Shown here: one piece after another, positions 46,799 to 60,290 of the stretch
Numbering within the stretch: the stretch's first letter is position 1
Layout of the letters: each line of letters starts with the position of its first letter
NCBI GenBank assembly: GCA_963680875.1
Contig: OY804585.1
Coordinates: 30,680,186-30,744,185, forward strand
Origin: Bathymodiolus brooksi
Taxonomy: Eukaryota; Mollusca; Bivalvia; Mytilida; Modiolidae
Reading direction: 5' to 3'
Length of the DNA stretch: 64,000 nt
Notes under the pieces: model-generated
Databases searched by the model: none
Told to the model about the DNA's origin: nothing
The model's input: the letters and a program-made list of their open reading frames with translations, nothing else
Position numbers and translations under genes: made by a program

Positions 46799-49700
46799 TA
46801 GTTCACCTGGACCAAAGGTCCATGTGAACTATTGCCATCACTTGGCGTCCGTCGTCTGTCGTCTGTCGTCTGTAAACTTTTCACATTTCAAGCTTCTTCT
46901 CCGAAACCACTTGGCCGATTGGAACCGAACTTAGCAGGAATGTTCCTTGGAAGGTCCTCTACAAAGTTACTGTTTTTCGTTCCAGTCGGATATTCAATAT
47001 GGCTGCCAGGGCCAATAATATGCTCTGATTGGCTGAAATTTCAAAGATCTTCTTCTCCGAAACTAATGAACTGACTGAACCCAAACTGTAAAGGAATGAT
47101 CATTGGAATGTCCTTTACCAAGTTACTGTTTTTTTTGCCGATCGGAAATCCGAGATGGCCGCCATCGCAGGACATAGATTAACATTGGACCCTATGGGAA
47201 AATGTTCAAATGCCTTCTTCTCAGAAACTACAAATATGATTAAAGCCAAACTGTACATGAATGTTCATTGGATGGTCCTCTACAATCTTAAGGTTTTTTG
47301 TTCCGATATGAAATTCAAAATGGCGGCTACGGCAGGACTTAGTTTAACATTGGACCCTATGGGAAAAATGTTTCAAAATGCTTCTTCTCTGAAACCACTT
47401 GGACAGTTGAAACCAAACTGCCCAGGAATGATCATTGGAAGGTCCTCTACAAATTTTCTGTTTTTATGCCGGTCGGAAATCCAAGATGGCCGCCACCGCA
47501 GGACATAGATTAACATTGGACCCTATGGGAAAATGTTCAAATGCCTTCTTCTCAGAAACTACAAATATGATTAAAGCCAAACTGTACATGAATGTTCATT
47601 GGATGGTCCTCTACAATCTTAAGGTTTTTTGTTCCGATATGAAATTCAAAATGGCGGCTACGGCAGGACTTAGTTTAACATTGGACCCTATGGGAAAAAT
47701 GTTTCAAAATGCTTCTTCTCTGAAACCACTTGGACAGTTGAAACCAAACTGCCCAGGAATGATCATTGGAAGGTCCTCTACAAAATTTCTGTTTTTTATG
47801 CCGGTCGGAAATCCAAGATGGCCGCCACCGCAGGACATAGATTAACATTGGACCCTATGGGAAAATGTTCAAATGCCTTCTTCTCAGAAACTACAAATAT
47901 GATTAAAGCCAAACTGTACATGAATGTTCATTGGATGGTTCTCTACAATCTTAAGGTTTTTTGTTCCGATATGAAATTCAAAATGGCGGCTACGGCAGAA
48001 CTTAGTTTAACATTGGACCCTATGGGGGAAAAATGTTTCAAAATGCTTCTTCTCTGAAACCACTTGGACAGTTGAAACCAAACTGCCCAGGAATGATCAT
48101 TGGAAGGTCCTCTACAAATTTTCCGTTTTTTATGCCGGTCAGAAATCCAAGATGGCCGCCACCGCAGGACATAGATTAACATTGGACCCTATGGGAAAAT
48201 ATTCAAATGCCTTCTACTCAGAAACTACAAATATGATTAAAGCCAAACTGTACATGAATGTTCATTAGATGGTCCTCTACAAACTTTACGTTTTTTGTTC
48301 TGGTATGAAATTCAAAATGGCGGCTACGGCAGGACTTAGTTTAACATTGGACCCTATGGGGAAAATGTTTCAAAATGCTTCTTCTCTGAAACCACTTGGA
48401 CAGTTGAAACCAAACTGCCCAGGAATGATCATTGGAAGGTCCTCTACAAATTTAAGGTTTTTTATGCCGGTCGGAAATCCAAGATGGCCGCCACCGCAGG
48501 ACATAGATTAACATTGGACCCTATGGGAAAATATTCAAATGCCTTCTACTCAGAAACTACAAATATGATTAAAGCCAAACTGTACATGAATGTTCATTAG
48601 ATGGTCCTCTACAAACTTTACGTTTTTTGTTCTGGTATGAAATTCAAAATGGCGGCTACGGCAGGACTTAGTTTAACATTGGACCCTATGGGAAAAATGT
48701 TTCAAAACGCTTCTTCTCTGAAACCACTTGGATAATTGAAACCAAACTGCCCAGGAATGATCATTGGAAGGTCCTCTACAAATTTTATGTTTTTTATGCC
48801 GGTCGGAAATCCAAGATGGCCACCACCGCAATACATAGATTAACATTGGACCCTATGGGAAAATGTTCAAATGCCTTCTACTCAGAAACTACAAATATGA
48901 TTAAAGCCAAACTGTACATGAATGTTCATTAGATGGTCCTCTACAAACTTTACGTTTTTTGTTCTGGTATGAAATTCAAAATGGCGGCTACGGCAGGACT
49001 TAGTTTAACATTGGACCCTATGGGAAAAATGTTTCAAAATGCTTCTTCTCTGAAACCACTTGGACAGTTGAAACTAAACTGCCCAGGAATGATCATTGGA
49101 AGGTCCTCTACAAATTATTTGTTTTTTATGCCGGTCGGAAATCCAAGATGGCTGCCACCGCAATACATAGATTAACATTGGACCCTATGGGAAAATATTC
49201 AAATGCCTTCTACTCAGAAACTACAAATATGATTAAAGCCAAACTGTACATGAATGTTCATTAGATGGTTCTCTACAAACTGTACGTTTTTTGTTCTGGT
49301 ATGAAATTCAAAATGGCGGCTACGGCAGGACTTAGTTTAACATTGGACCCTATGGGAAAAATGTTTCAAAATGCTTCTTCTCTGAAACCACTTGGACAGT
49401 TGAAACCAAACTGCCCAGGAATGATCATTGGAAGGTCCTCTACAAAGTTTCTGTTTTTTATGCCGATCGGAAATCCAAGATGGCCACCACCGCAGGACAT
49501 AGATTAACATTGGACCCTATGGGAAAATGTTCAAATGCCTTCTTCTCAGAAACTACAAATATGATTAAAGCCAAACTGTACATGAATGTTCATTGGATGG
49601 TCCTCTACAAACTTTGCGTTTTTTGTTCCGATATAAAATTCAAAATGGCAGCTACGGCAGGACTTAGTTTAACATTGGACCCTATGGGATAAATGTTTCA

Positions 49701-52700
49701 AAACGCTTCTTCTCTGAAACCACTTGGATAATTGAAACCAAACTGCCCAGGAATGATCATTGGAAGGTCCTCTACAAGGTGTGTGTTTTTTATGCCGATC
49801 GGAAATCCAAGATGGCCACCACCGCAGGACATAGATTAACATCGGACCCTATGGGAAAATGTTCAAATGCCTTCTTCTCAGAAACTACAAATATGATTAA
49901 AGCCAAACTGTACAAGAATGTTCATTGGATGGTCCTCTACAAACTTTACGTTTTTTGTTCCGATATGAAATTCAAAATGGCGGCTACGGCAGTACTTAGT
50001 TTAACATTGGACCCTATGGGAAAAATGTTTCAAAATGCTTCTTCTCTGAAACCACTTGGACAATTGAAACCAAACTGCCCAGGAATGATCATTGGAAGGT
50101 CCTCTACAAAGTTTCTGTTTTTTATGCCGGTCGGAAATCCAAGATGGCCACCACCGCAGGACATAGATTAACATTGGACCCTATGGGAAAATGTTCAAAT
50201 GCCTTCTTCTCAGAAACTACAAATATGATTAAAGCCAAACTGTACATGAATGTTCATTGGATGGTCCTCTACAAACATTGTGTTTTTTGTTCCGATATAA
50301 AATTCAAAATGGCGGCTACGGCAGGACTTAGTTTAACATTGGACCCTATGGGGAAAATGTTTCAAAACGCTTCTTCTCTGAAACCACTTGGATAATTGAA
50401 ACCAAACTGCCCAGGAATGATCATTGGAAGGTCCTCTACAAGGTGTGTGTTTTTTATGCCGATCGGAAATCCAAGATGGCCACCACCACAGGACATAGAT
50501 TAACATTGGACCCTATGGGAAAATGTTCAAATGCCTTCTTCTCAGAAACTACAAATATGATTAAAGCCAAACTGTACATGAATGTTCATTGGATGGTCCT
50601 CTACAAACTTTACGTTTTTTGTTCCGATATGAAATTCAAAATGGCGGCTACGGCAGGACTTAGTTTAACATTGGACCCTATGGGGGAAATGTTTGAAAAC
50701 GCTTCTTCTCTGAAACCACTAGAACAGTTGAAACCAAACTGCCCAGGAATGATCATTGGAAGGTCCTCTACAAAGTTTCTGTTTTTTTATGCCGATCGGA
50801 AATCCATAATGGCCACCACCGCAGGACATAGATTAACATTGGACCCTATGGGAAAATGTTCAAATGCCTTCTTCTCAGAAACTACAAATATGATTAAAGC
50901 CAAACTGTACATGAATGTTCATTGAATGGTCCTCTACAAAATATACGTTTTTCATTCTGATATGAAATTCAAAATGGCGGCTACGGCAGGACTTAGTTTA
51001 ACATTGGACCCTATGGGAAAAATGTTTCAAAATGCTTCTTCTCTGAAACCACTTGGACAGTTGAAACCAAACTGCCCAGGAATGATCATTGGAAGGTCCT
51101 CTACAAATTTTCTGTTTTTTATGCCGGTCGGAAATCCAAGATGGCCGCCACCGCAGGACATAGATTAACATTGGACCCTATGGGAAAATGTTCAAATGCC
51201 TTCTTCTCAGAAACTACAAATATGATTAAAGCCAAACTGTACATGAATGTTCATTGGATGGTCCTCTACAATCTTAAGGTTTTTTGTTCCGATATGAAAT
51301 TCAAAATGGCGGCTACGGCAGAACTTAGTTTAACATTGGACCCTATGGGAAAAATGTTTCAAAATGCTTCTTCTCTGAAACCACTTGGACAGTTGAAACC
51401 AAACTGCCCAGGAATGATCATTGGAAGGTCCTCTACAAATTTAAGGTTTTTTATGCCGGTCGGAAATCCAAGATGGCCGCCACCGCAGGACATAGATTAA
51501 CATTGGACCCTATGGGAAAATATTCAAATGCCTTCTACTCAGAAACTACAAATATGATTAAAGCCAAACTGTACATGAATGTTTATTAGATGGTCCTCTA
51601 CAAACTTTACGTTTTTTGTTCTGGTATGAAATTCAAAATGGCGGCTACGGCAGGACTTAGTTTAACATTGGACCCTATGGGAAAAATGTTTCAAAACGCT
51701 TCTTCTCTGAAACCACTTGGATAATTGAAACCAAACTGCCCAGGAATGATCATTGGAAGGTCCTCTACAAATTTTATGTTTTTTATGCCGATCGGAAATC
51801 CAAGATGGCCACCACTGCAATACATAGATTAACATTGGACCGTATGGGAAAATGTTCAAATGCCTTCTACTCAGAAACTACAAATATGATTAAAGCCAAA
51901 CTGTACATGAATGTTCATTAGATGGTCCTCTACAAACTTTACGTTTTTTGTTCTGGTATGAAATTCAAAATGGCGGCTACGGCAGGACTTAGTTTAACAT
52001 TGGACCCTATGGGAAAAATGTTTCAAAATGCTTCTTCTCTGAAACCACTTGGACAGTTGAAACTAAACTGCCCAGGAATGATCATTGGAAGGTCCTCTAC
52101 AAATTATTTGTTTTTTATGCCGGTCGGAAATCCAAGATGGCTGCCACCGCAATACATAGATTAACATTGGACCCTATGGGAAAATATTCAAATGCCTTCT
52201 ACTCAGAAACTACAAATATGATTAAAGCCAAACTGTACATGAATGTTCATTAGATGGTTCTCTACAAACTTTACGTTTTTTGTTCTGGTATGAAATTCAA
52301 AATGGCGGCTACGGCAGGACTTAGTTTAACATTGGACCCTATGGGAAAAATGTTTCAAAATGCTTCTTCTCTGAAACCACTTGGACAGTTGAAACCAAAC
52401 TGCCCAGGAATGATCATTGGAAGGTCCTCTACAAAGTTTCTGTTTTTTATGCCGGTCGGAAATCCAAAATGGCCACCACCGCAATACATAGATTAACATT
52501 GGACCCTATGGGAAAATGTTCAAATGCCTTCTTCTCAGAAACTACAAATATGATTAAAGCCAAACTGTACATGAATGTTCATTGGATGGTCCTCTACAAA
52601 CTTTGCGTTTTTTGTTCCGATATAAAATTCAAAATGGCGGCTACGGCAGGACTTAGTTTAACATTGGACCCTATGGGATAAATGTTTCAAAACGCTTCTT

Positions 52701-54035
52701 CTCTGAAACCACTTGGATAATTGAAACCAAACTGCCCAGGAATGATCATTGGAAGGTCCTCTACAAGGTGTGTGTTTTTTATGCCGATCGGAAATCCAAG
52801 ATGGCCACCACCGCAGGACATAGATTAACATTGGACCCTATGGGAAAATGTTCAAATGCCTTCTTCTCAGAAACTACAAATATGATTAAAGCCAAACTGT
52901 ACAAGAATGTTCATTGGATGGTCCTCTACAAACTTTACGTTTTTTGTTCCGATATGAAATTCAAAATGGCGGCTACGGCAGTACTTAGTTTAACATTGGA
53001 CCCTATGGGAAAAATGTTTCAAAATGCTTCTTCTCTGAAACCACTTGGACAGTTGAAACCAAACTGCCCAGGAATGATCATTGGAAGGTCCTCTACAAAG
53101 TTTCTGTTTTTTATGCCGGTCGGAAATCCAAGATGGCCACCACCGCAGGACATAGATTAACATTGGACCCTATGGGAAAATGTTCAAATGCCTTCTTCTC
53201 AGAAACTACAAATATGATTAAAGCCAAACTGTACATGAATGTTCATTGGATGGTCCTCTACAAACTTTACGTTTTTTGTTCCGATATGAAATTCAAAATG
53301 GCGGCTACGGCAGGACTTAGTTTAACATTGGACCCTATGGGGGAAATGTTTGAAAACGCTTCTTCTCTGAAACCACTAGAACAGTTGAAACCAAACTGCC
53401 CAGGAATGATCATTGGAAGGTCCTCTACAAAGTTTCTGTTTTTTTATGCCGATCGGAAATCCAAGATGGCCACCACCGCAGGACATAGATTAACATTGGA
53501 CCCTATGGGAAAATGTTCAAATGCCTTCTTCTCAGAAACTACAAATATGATTAAAGCCAAACTGTACATGAATGTTCATTGAATGGTCCTCTACAAAATA
53601 TACGTTTTTCATTCTGATATGAAATTCAAAATGGCGGCTACGGCAGGACTTAGTTTAACATTGGACCCTATGGGAAAAATGTTTCAAAATGCTTCTTCTC
53701 TGAAACCACTTGGACAGTTGAAACCAAACTGCCCAGGAATGATCATTGGAAGGTCCTGTTTTTTATGCCGATCGGAAATCCAAGATGGCTGCCACCACAG
53801 GTCATAGTATTAACACAGAACCATATGGGGAAAATACAGAAATATATTCTTCTCTGAAGCTATTGCACTGATTGAACCTAAACTGTGCATCAATCATTGG
53901 AAGGTCCTTTACAAACTTTGTGTTTTTTATGTTGATCGTAATTCCAAGATGACGCAGGACATAGTTTTTACATAGGACCAATTGAATTTTTTTATTACCA
54001 GGTGAACGATACAGGCTCTTGAGAGCCTCTGGTTC
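46799..54035 (+). repeat. Hairpin-headed repeat with amplified ~332-bp unit (7.2 kb)
   Basis: The head GTTCACCTGGACCAAAGGTC + CATGTGAAC is self-complementary, and the far end (ACCAGGTGAACGATAC) is the inverse of the head. Between them a unit of about 332 bp repeats roughly 20 times (about 47155-53760). Each unit is two related halves: one with GCCTTCTTCTCAGAAACTAC, one with GCTTCTTCTCTGAAACCACT. Reading frames of 60-160 residues on both strands are frames of the repeat, not genes. Confidence 0.95.
48512..53750 (+). repeat. Higher-order duplication inside the 332-bp array
   Basis: Private variants recur at a fixed offset of 2989 bp, nine units: GATGGCTGCCACCGCAATAC at 49149 and 52138, CTGTACAAGAATGTTCATTG at about 49905 and 52894. 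Further right the offset is 2657 bp, eight units: AATGTTTGAAAACGC at about 50687 and 53344. The second block therefore lacks one unit. Confidence 0.88.
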
Positions 54036-54279
54036 CAATTATGGGCCCTCGAGGGACAAACAAAAATTACACATATAGTAAAAAATTATACATATAAACT
54101 CACAAGAGGGAAAGAGTTGATGATTGATAGAACATGACATACAAACATGTTATAAATACATAAAGTATATAATATAAATATATAGTAGTAATTGGGGCAT
54201 GTTTTGGTAAAGAAATCTTCCAACAGAGTTTAAGATCTTCTGATTTTCACAATTCAACAACCAAAATAATAAATTTTTA
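54036..54279. other. Spacer, nothing recognised
   Basis: It starts with ATGGGCCCTCGAGGGACAAA just outside the 332-bp element and leads into a LINE remnant. Confidence 0.4.
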
Positions 54280-54720
54280 TCAGATAAATTGGTAAAAAAA
54301 AATTAACTTTAGCTGATATAGAATTGAAAAGATCATCTCTCTCCCACTAAATTTTGGACATCTAGTGAGAAAGTGAGTTTCATCTTCAATTTCTTGATTT
54401 GTACAATTTTTACATATTCTTTCATTTCTGGGTATATTGGTGTATCTACCAGTTTCTATGAAAAGTCTATGAGCGGATGTGCGCAATTTACAAATGGATT
54501 TTCTATATTCATATTTTTTCACTAATGTGAGATATTTTTCTAATTTAAAATTGATCTTTAAAAGTAAATATGTGGTAAGTTTTCCATCCTTTAATGATTC
54601 GCTGGTATCTTTCCAGTCAGATAAATATTTTTGATTGAGACATTTTCTCAGTATAAAACCAAATTTACTTTTATTATACCACATACTGTTGTCTTGAGTG
54701 TTAAACATTTACCAAGATGC
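54280..54720 (-). pseudogene. LINE ORF C-terminal remnant
   Basis: A single 142-residue minus-strand frame contains ICKLRTSAHRLFIETGRY, RNERICKNC and EDETHFLTRCPKF, the knuckle-like tail of the same LINE type as 43007-43870. The reverse transcriptase domain is missing. It is better preserved than the other two remnants. Confidence 0.8.
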
Positions 54721-55886
54721 ACTGTGTGTAAAATGAAGATTCTTGCTACATAAAAAGGCATCCTCCAATAAAGGAAACTCTGTTGTTAGACCCGGATTCG
54801 ATTATATAGTAAGATTTGGTGGAAAAAATATAAACTTTGTTTTTAAATCAATTCTTAAGAGAAAGTAGAAATAAAATTATTTGAAAATTATACGAAGAAG
54901 AAACTATATTTATTTCTGCATTTAATGCTGAAAATTTCATGAAAATAAGATAAGGAATGACTTCATGAGAATGTTATGAAAATACAAATGTAAGTGGTTT
55001 TATTTGAAATATATAGGGAAATATCTTGGTGAGGAAATACTTTTGACCCGTGAGTGTATTAGTCTACGGTTTTCCGAGTTTTAAAAACAAACGCTGAAAC
55101 AGTGGTCCACAGCGTGGACGTGGTACATGAACATGATGAAGCCATGCACTATCACATCTAGGTCGTTAAGTACCACAAAAAGTTCACAATCGTTTTTTGC
55201 ATTTGAATTTCTTACATTCTGGGTTTTTATAAACCAACTTGCCAACCATATAAATACAAGAGTCGGAGAAATAATATTAATAAAATAATATAAAAAGAAA
55301 ACATAGGCTAGCTAGGCAATGTTGTGATAGCCTCACTTGATAAAGTACTCAGTGACTAATTAAACCTTTGCTGATCGTATATCGCACAATAAAAAAAAAT
55401 ACACTGGTATCATAGTATGGACTATGGTCAAAAGGGTATTACTTAATTACACTGATAGTCTGATACTGCTGTTGTATGATATAAAAGACTACCGAGACTC
55501 TCTGGCAACCCTCCTATCCTGTTTATGCTGAAATTCATTCTTAGTATCAATGGTTGACTACCCTTACAAGTGCCCTGGACTCGTAAGGGGACATGTACTA
55601 CTGTCCCTTACACATCGGGCATGTTCAAAACGTTCAAATGCCTGTTACTCCAAAGATTTGGGAGAACCCTGCGGATGAATAAACAAAATTTACAGTAAAG
55701 TATGTAGAACCACAGGGTCTTGTCTTTGGGGATTATATAGCAAATTAAGAATTAAAAAGATTTTCTGTCGCTCATTAGTGCAGACATATCGAAATACGTC
55801 GGACCGTCAGTCATAACAGGTATAAACCACTCTGGTCCGAAATGTTTTTTCAAACAATTATTGTTAATGTCAAGGTTGAAAATAAA
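54721..55886. other. Intergenic, with a dispersed repeat fragment
   Basis: 55055-55245 is a diverged copy of the repeat at 1931 and 42743 (GATGAAGCCATGCACTATCA, CATCTAGGTCGTTAAGT). Near 55578 a short hairpin GTAAGGGGACA/TGTCCCTTAC occurs. Nothing coding. Confidence 0.5.
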
Positions 55887-55945
55887 GGGTTAGGTTGATG
55901 GTGTTTAACGCTACTTTCAACAATATTTTGGTTATATCTTGACGG

Positions 55946-57060
55946 CAGTGAATGCGAAATTGTAATTTTTTTTACAGGACATTCGGCCTGGTGAACCAAG
56001 GTGATTCACCAGGCCGAATCAACTTTTACCAGACTGAAAGAAAATCGTTATTTTTTTAATATTTCATTGTTGATGGCTGGCCTGTATAGTTTCCTTTACT
56101 TGTATAAAGCCTTTTTCATTGTTATTGATTTTAATTAGGGTTGTTTTCTTATTTCATATACCCATGTCATATGAAACCAACAAGGAGAAGAATGGTATGG
56201 GAACAAAAATGTTCATAACAATATATATTCCGAATAGTTTTATGGAAAATGTCTCTCCAATTATCTTCTTCATCAATAAAATCATCACAAAAGTCATCAT
56301 TGTCCTTGTCTGTGTCACATATAATATTCAGTGCATGAAGGTCACTTTCCTCACTGTCAATATCAAGCTTTTCCTGCAGTGGTTGCTTTCAAGTAAGGGC
56401 TACCAATTTTCCATTTCTCGTTTTAGCAATGCAAATTAACTGTATATATATTTTTCTGAACATTGTTTGTTAAAACAAGTCTGCTTTGAAGTAAACATTT
56501 TGTATAATTTTTTTTTAATATAAAAAAAGCAAAGTATTTTATTTAAATTCACAGGGAAATAAATGTTTGGTGGATATCTTTTCAACCATTTGTCTTAATC
56601 AGGGAAAAGCTTGTAATATTTGTCCATTTCAAAGGTTTCAATATTTCCCAAAATCCTAAATCAAGTCCTCTATCGTATTTTGCACAACAGACAAGTTTAA
56701 ATTGGCACCAAATTGATATCCGATAATTTTTATGTGTCCGGTCCGGAGTGATTCTTTTTCTTATATTTCAAATATTGATATTTTCGTTCATTAAATCGTT
56801 TCTGAGATTGCGACTTTTTTGTCAATGTCCTTGAACTTCATCATAGCATGGAACAACAAAAAATGATACAATAAAAGAGATTTGATCTGGCGTAACACTT
56901 TAGTTTTTATGAAATCCTATGCCGGAAACTGACAAATCAATCGTTATAGCCGAAATCAAATGACAGAGCAATACCGGACAATCGGTCCTGAAATCCAAGG
57001 GTTTATATCGGACGGGCGGTCATTTCACCGGACTTGTTCGACGGTATTTCGTTTTCACTG
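55946..57060. mobile_element. hAT-like DNA transposon, 1115 bp, non-autonomous
   Basis: The ends are CAGTGAATGCGAAATTG and (inverted) CAGTGAAAACGAAATACC. A perfect 8-bp target duplication CTTGACGG flanks it (55938-55945 and 57061-57068). CAGTG-type ends with 8-bp duplications fit the hAT superfamily. A strong hairpin (ATTCGGCCTGGTGAA with its inverse) lies near the left end, about 55980-56023. No transposase is recognisable. Confidence 0.88.
56167..56388 (-). pseudogene. Acidic coding-like remnant inside the hAT-like element
   Basis: A minus-strand frame of 73 codons runs from a TTGAAAG acceptor-like border to TGA. It contains PLQEKLDIDSEESDLHAL, then CDTDKDNDDFCDDFIDEEDN and WRDIFHKTIR. Acidic residue clustering and codon use suggest former coding sequence. 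The 106-residue plus-strand frame over it is its shadow. Family unknown. Confidence 0.4.
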
Positions 57061-57323
57061 CTTGACGGTCAGTTTTATTGATGAAGGAAACCGGATAAAA
57101 CCACTGACCTGCCGTCACTGACGAGCTTTATCACAAAATGTTGTATCGATTACACACCACCATGAGCCAGATTAGAACTTTAGTGGTGATAGGTGCCAAT
57201 TGCATAGGTAGTTGTAAATCCAACTATTATGCGATCAAGACCATGATTAAAATTAAAAGAAATTGTTAGAAGCATTAATAAATTTACAAAATTCTTATTT
57301 TAATTTTTCTTTATTTTTAACAG

Positions 57324-57671
57324 ATGGCAGTGATATATTGCAGTAAATCAAAAAGATACTGATGTATCCAAATATGTATCCATTTCGCCCAGATACAAGC
57401 CAACCAATGTTTTTCCCTGAATTGAATCCTCGGCCGCCAGGAATATTTCCCATGCAACATTTTCAACCAAGTGGACAATTTAGATATCAGCATCAAGCAG
57501 GAGCAACAGCTATGACTTATCATCCCCCACAAGCAACAACTATGCCATATCAGCCCTTGCAAGCACCAGCAGTGCGATATCAACATCTGACAGAACAAAA
57601 TATTCAATATCAACAATCAAATAGCTTGTCTCTAAGTTCTGGTTCTAATTCTAATACAAGAGGATCTTACA
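57324..57671 (+). CDS. Exon of a Pro/Gln-rich protein, start codon exon
   Basis: The acceptor is TTATTTTTAACAG; the donor is GTAAGT at 57672. The start is the ATG at 57362, because all three frames upstream within the exon are closed. It encodes 103 residues plus one base: MYPNMYPFRPDTSQPMFFPE, then repeated QP, YQ, YH and PPQA stretches, ending SGSNSNTRGSY. It is a low-complexity, probably disordered region. A 12-codon upstream frame begins with the ATG at 57324 and its TGA overlaps the main ATG (TGATG). I do not recognise the protein. Confidence 0.7.
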
Positions 57672-58086
57672 GTAAGTTGTTTTGATGCTGTATAACAGAG
57701 AAAATAAATAAAGTAAATTTGCAATTTAAATGTGTGCATATTAGTTTGAATTCAATGCCACAGGTGAAAACACAAGGTTAATTTAATATAATTGTTGTGC
57801 TGAAAAACAACAAGATGAAATACCTGACCACAGGTAAAATATACAGGTGTTGGTAAGGTTTATCTCCCTTTTCTGTACTGTTATCCTGCACAAATGTAAT
57901 AATTTAACATATGAAATGAGATGTGAAACTTGGAAGCAATGTTATTTGGTGGTCCTGTATAAAATTCATGATTTTAGACTTAATTGGAAACTGCACTTCT
58001 GATTGAACCTAAACTTATATAAATTATCATGGAGTGACAGTGCTCCAGAAAAGCTTTTAAGTAATTGAGTTTTTTGCTACCTTGTT

Positions 58087-60290
58087 AGGCCTCTACATTA
58101 ACATATTTTTCAATTGTCCCTTTGGACAACTAACTAAAAAAAAGTACTTGTCCGACTCAATATTTTAGTTGTCCAAAACAAAATTAATAAAAATTACAAA
58201 AACTAGAGAATAATTATCATCAATTTGTGTAAAATGTATTGGTTATTGTCTCACAAACATTATCGCATCCTGTCATTATTAATACTAACAGAAATTATGA
58301 TTATGACATCTTTAATCAACAAATTAACATACACTTAAGACATAAGTCATAAAGTCATTGGTATCGAATGATGCCATCATGGTATGAGTGTCTAATCGTC
58401 AATTTCTAAGTTTGGTTCTCAAAAAGCAGGCCCATCCAGGCGGTAATCGTATAATGTGGATTGAATCCAGGATGCTTTGAACGTCGTTGTTCACCATCTA
58501 TTGAATGCAGATTGTGTATCAAAATCAGCTACTGAATGTCTCTCAATGGAAAATTAACATCAGACACCTTAACATTTCTGGTTGAATTAATCTCCATCGC
58601 TTGTTGTAAATCCGTACTTTCTAAGATAAGGGGATATAGATCCATGCTGATAGACATTTTATTTACGTTTTCGGGGAATTATTGTGTAGGGGAAGGAAAC
58701 ACTATAATTATAAACAAATCGATTTCTATTTCATTATAATTATTCCCTCGCCAACGAAGTTGCGAAGGGATATAGTACATGTAAGCTTCCGTCCGTCCGT
58801 CACATCCTTGTGAACACTGTAGGATCAACATCCTTCAATGGATTTTGACCAAACTTGGTACATATTTAGTCCTTAAGAGAATCTGGAACCCTATTGATTT
58901 TCAAGGTCAAAGGTCAAGGTCACCAGGCCAAATTTTTACTGCATAACATCCTTGTGAACACTCTAGAATCAACATCCTTCAATGGATTTTGACTAAACTT
59001 GGTACATACTTAGTTCTTATGAGAGTCTGGAACCCTATTGATTTTCAAGGTCAAAGGTCAAGGTCACTGGGTAAATTTTTTACCTTGTAACATCCTTGTG
59101 AACACTAGAATCAGCATTCTTCAATGGATTTTGACCAAACTTGGTACATACTTAGTCCTTAGGAGAATCTGGAACCCTATTGATTTTCAAGGTCAAAGGT
59201 CAATGTCACCGGGTCAAATTTTTACAGCGTAACATCCTTGTGAACACTCTAGAATCAACATCCTTCAATGGATTTTGACCAAACTTGGTACATACATAGT
59301 CCTTAGGAGAGTCTGGAACCCTATTGATTTTTTCAAGGTCAAAGGTCAAGAGGTCAAATTTTTAATGCATAACATCCTTGTGAACACTCTAGAATCAACA
59401 TCCTTCAATGGATTTTGACCAAACTTTGTACATACTTAGTCCTTACGAGAGTCTAGAACCCTATTGATTTTCAAGGTCAAGGTCACCAGGTCAAATTTTT
59501 ACTGCATAACATCCTTGTGAACACTATAGAATCAACATCCTTCAATGGATTTTGACCAAACTTGGTACATACATAGTCCTTAGGAGAGTCTGGAACCCTA
59601 TTGATTTTTTCAAGGTCAAAGGTCAAGAGGTCAAATTTTTAACGCATAACATCCTTGTGAACACTCTAGAATCAAGATCCTTCAATGGATTTTGACCAAA
59701 TTTGGTACATACTTAGTCCTTATGAGAGTCTGGAACCCTATTGATTTTCAAGGTCATAGGTGAAAGGTCAATGTCACTGGGTCAAATTTTTACTGCGTAA
59801 CATCCTTGTGAACACTCTAGAATCAACATCCTTCAATGGATTTTGACCAAACTTGGTACATACTTAGACCTTAGGAGAAACTGGAACGCTATTGATTTTC
59901 AAGGTCACATGGTCTAATTTTTAGGCGAGGGGATACGCCACGCTTTGCGTTGCCCTTGTTACTTAATGTCATTTGTCATTTAATCAAATCGCTGAAAAGA
60001 TACGGATCATGTATATGTTTGGAATATCTCTTGGTTCACCGTTATAATTAGCGATAGTGTACTTCAATGGAAACCGATATTTTTAAACACATTAAAATAA
60101 TTATTTACGAAGTTTTTGTCTGCCAAAATGACCAAGCAACACATTTTTATCATTGAAAATAACCTCCAAGAGGTAGGACAGTCATTTTTTTTTTACTTGT
60201 CCCGTCGGACAATCATGATACAAGATCTACTTGTCCGACGTCAGTTTTAACTGGTACCAGACAATCGGACAAACATTAATGTTGAGGCCT
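58087..60290. mobile_element. Inverted-repeat element, 2.2 kb, with nested repeat
   Basis: The left end AGGCCTCTACATTAACAT and the inverted right end AGGCCTCAACATTAATGT match closely, flanked by CTTGTT on both sides (58081-58086; about 60292-60297). Both subterminal regions carry TTGTCCGAC or GTCGGACAA. No transposase motif. The nested element occupies over half its length. Confidence 0.65.
58742..59945 (+). repeat. Hairpin-headed repeat with 8 units of ~143 bp
   Basis: The head CCCTCGCCAACGAAGTTGCG + AAGGG is self-complementary; the end GGCGAGGGGATACGCC inverts it. AACATCCTTGTGAACACT starts units at 58801, 58945, 59089, 59231, 59371, 59508, 59648 and 59799. Each contains TCAATGGATTTTGACCAAAC and CTGGAACCCTATTGATTTTC. 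Confidence 0.93.

Larger units (their letters stand above)
55887..57246 (-). repeat. SINE split by a DNA transposon
   Basis: The inverted tail half is at 55887-55945 (GGTTAGGTTGATGGTGTTTA), the remainder at 57061-57246 (CTTGACGGTCAGTTTTATTG to AGTTGTAAATCCAACTATTA). Removing the insert and one CTTGACGG restores a continuous SINE. Confidence 0.92.

Noticed and set aside
47155..53807. Many 60-160-residue frames (MAATAGHRLTLDPMG and similar)
   Set aside because: All are frames of the ~332-bp repeat unit, with stops and shifts between units.
56119..56439. 106-residue plus-strand frame in the hAT-like element
   Set aside because: The opposite strand carries the more coding-like acidic frame; this is its shadow.
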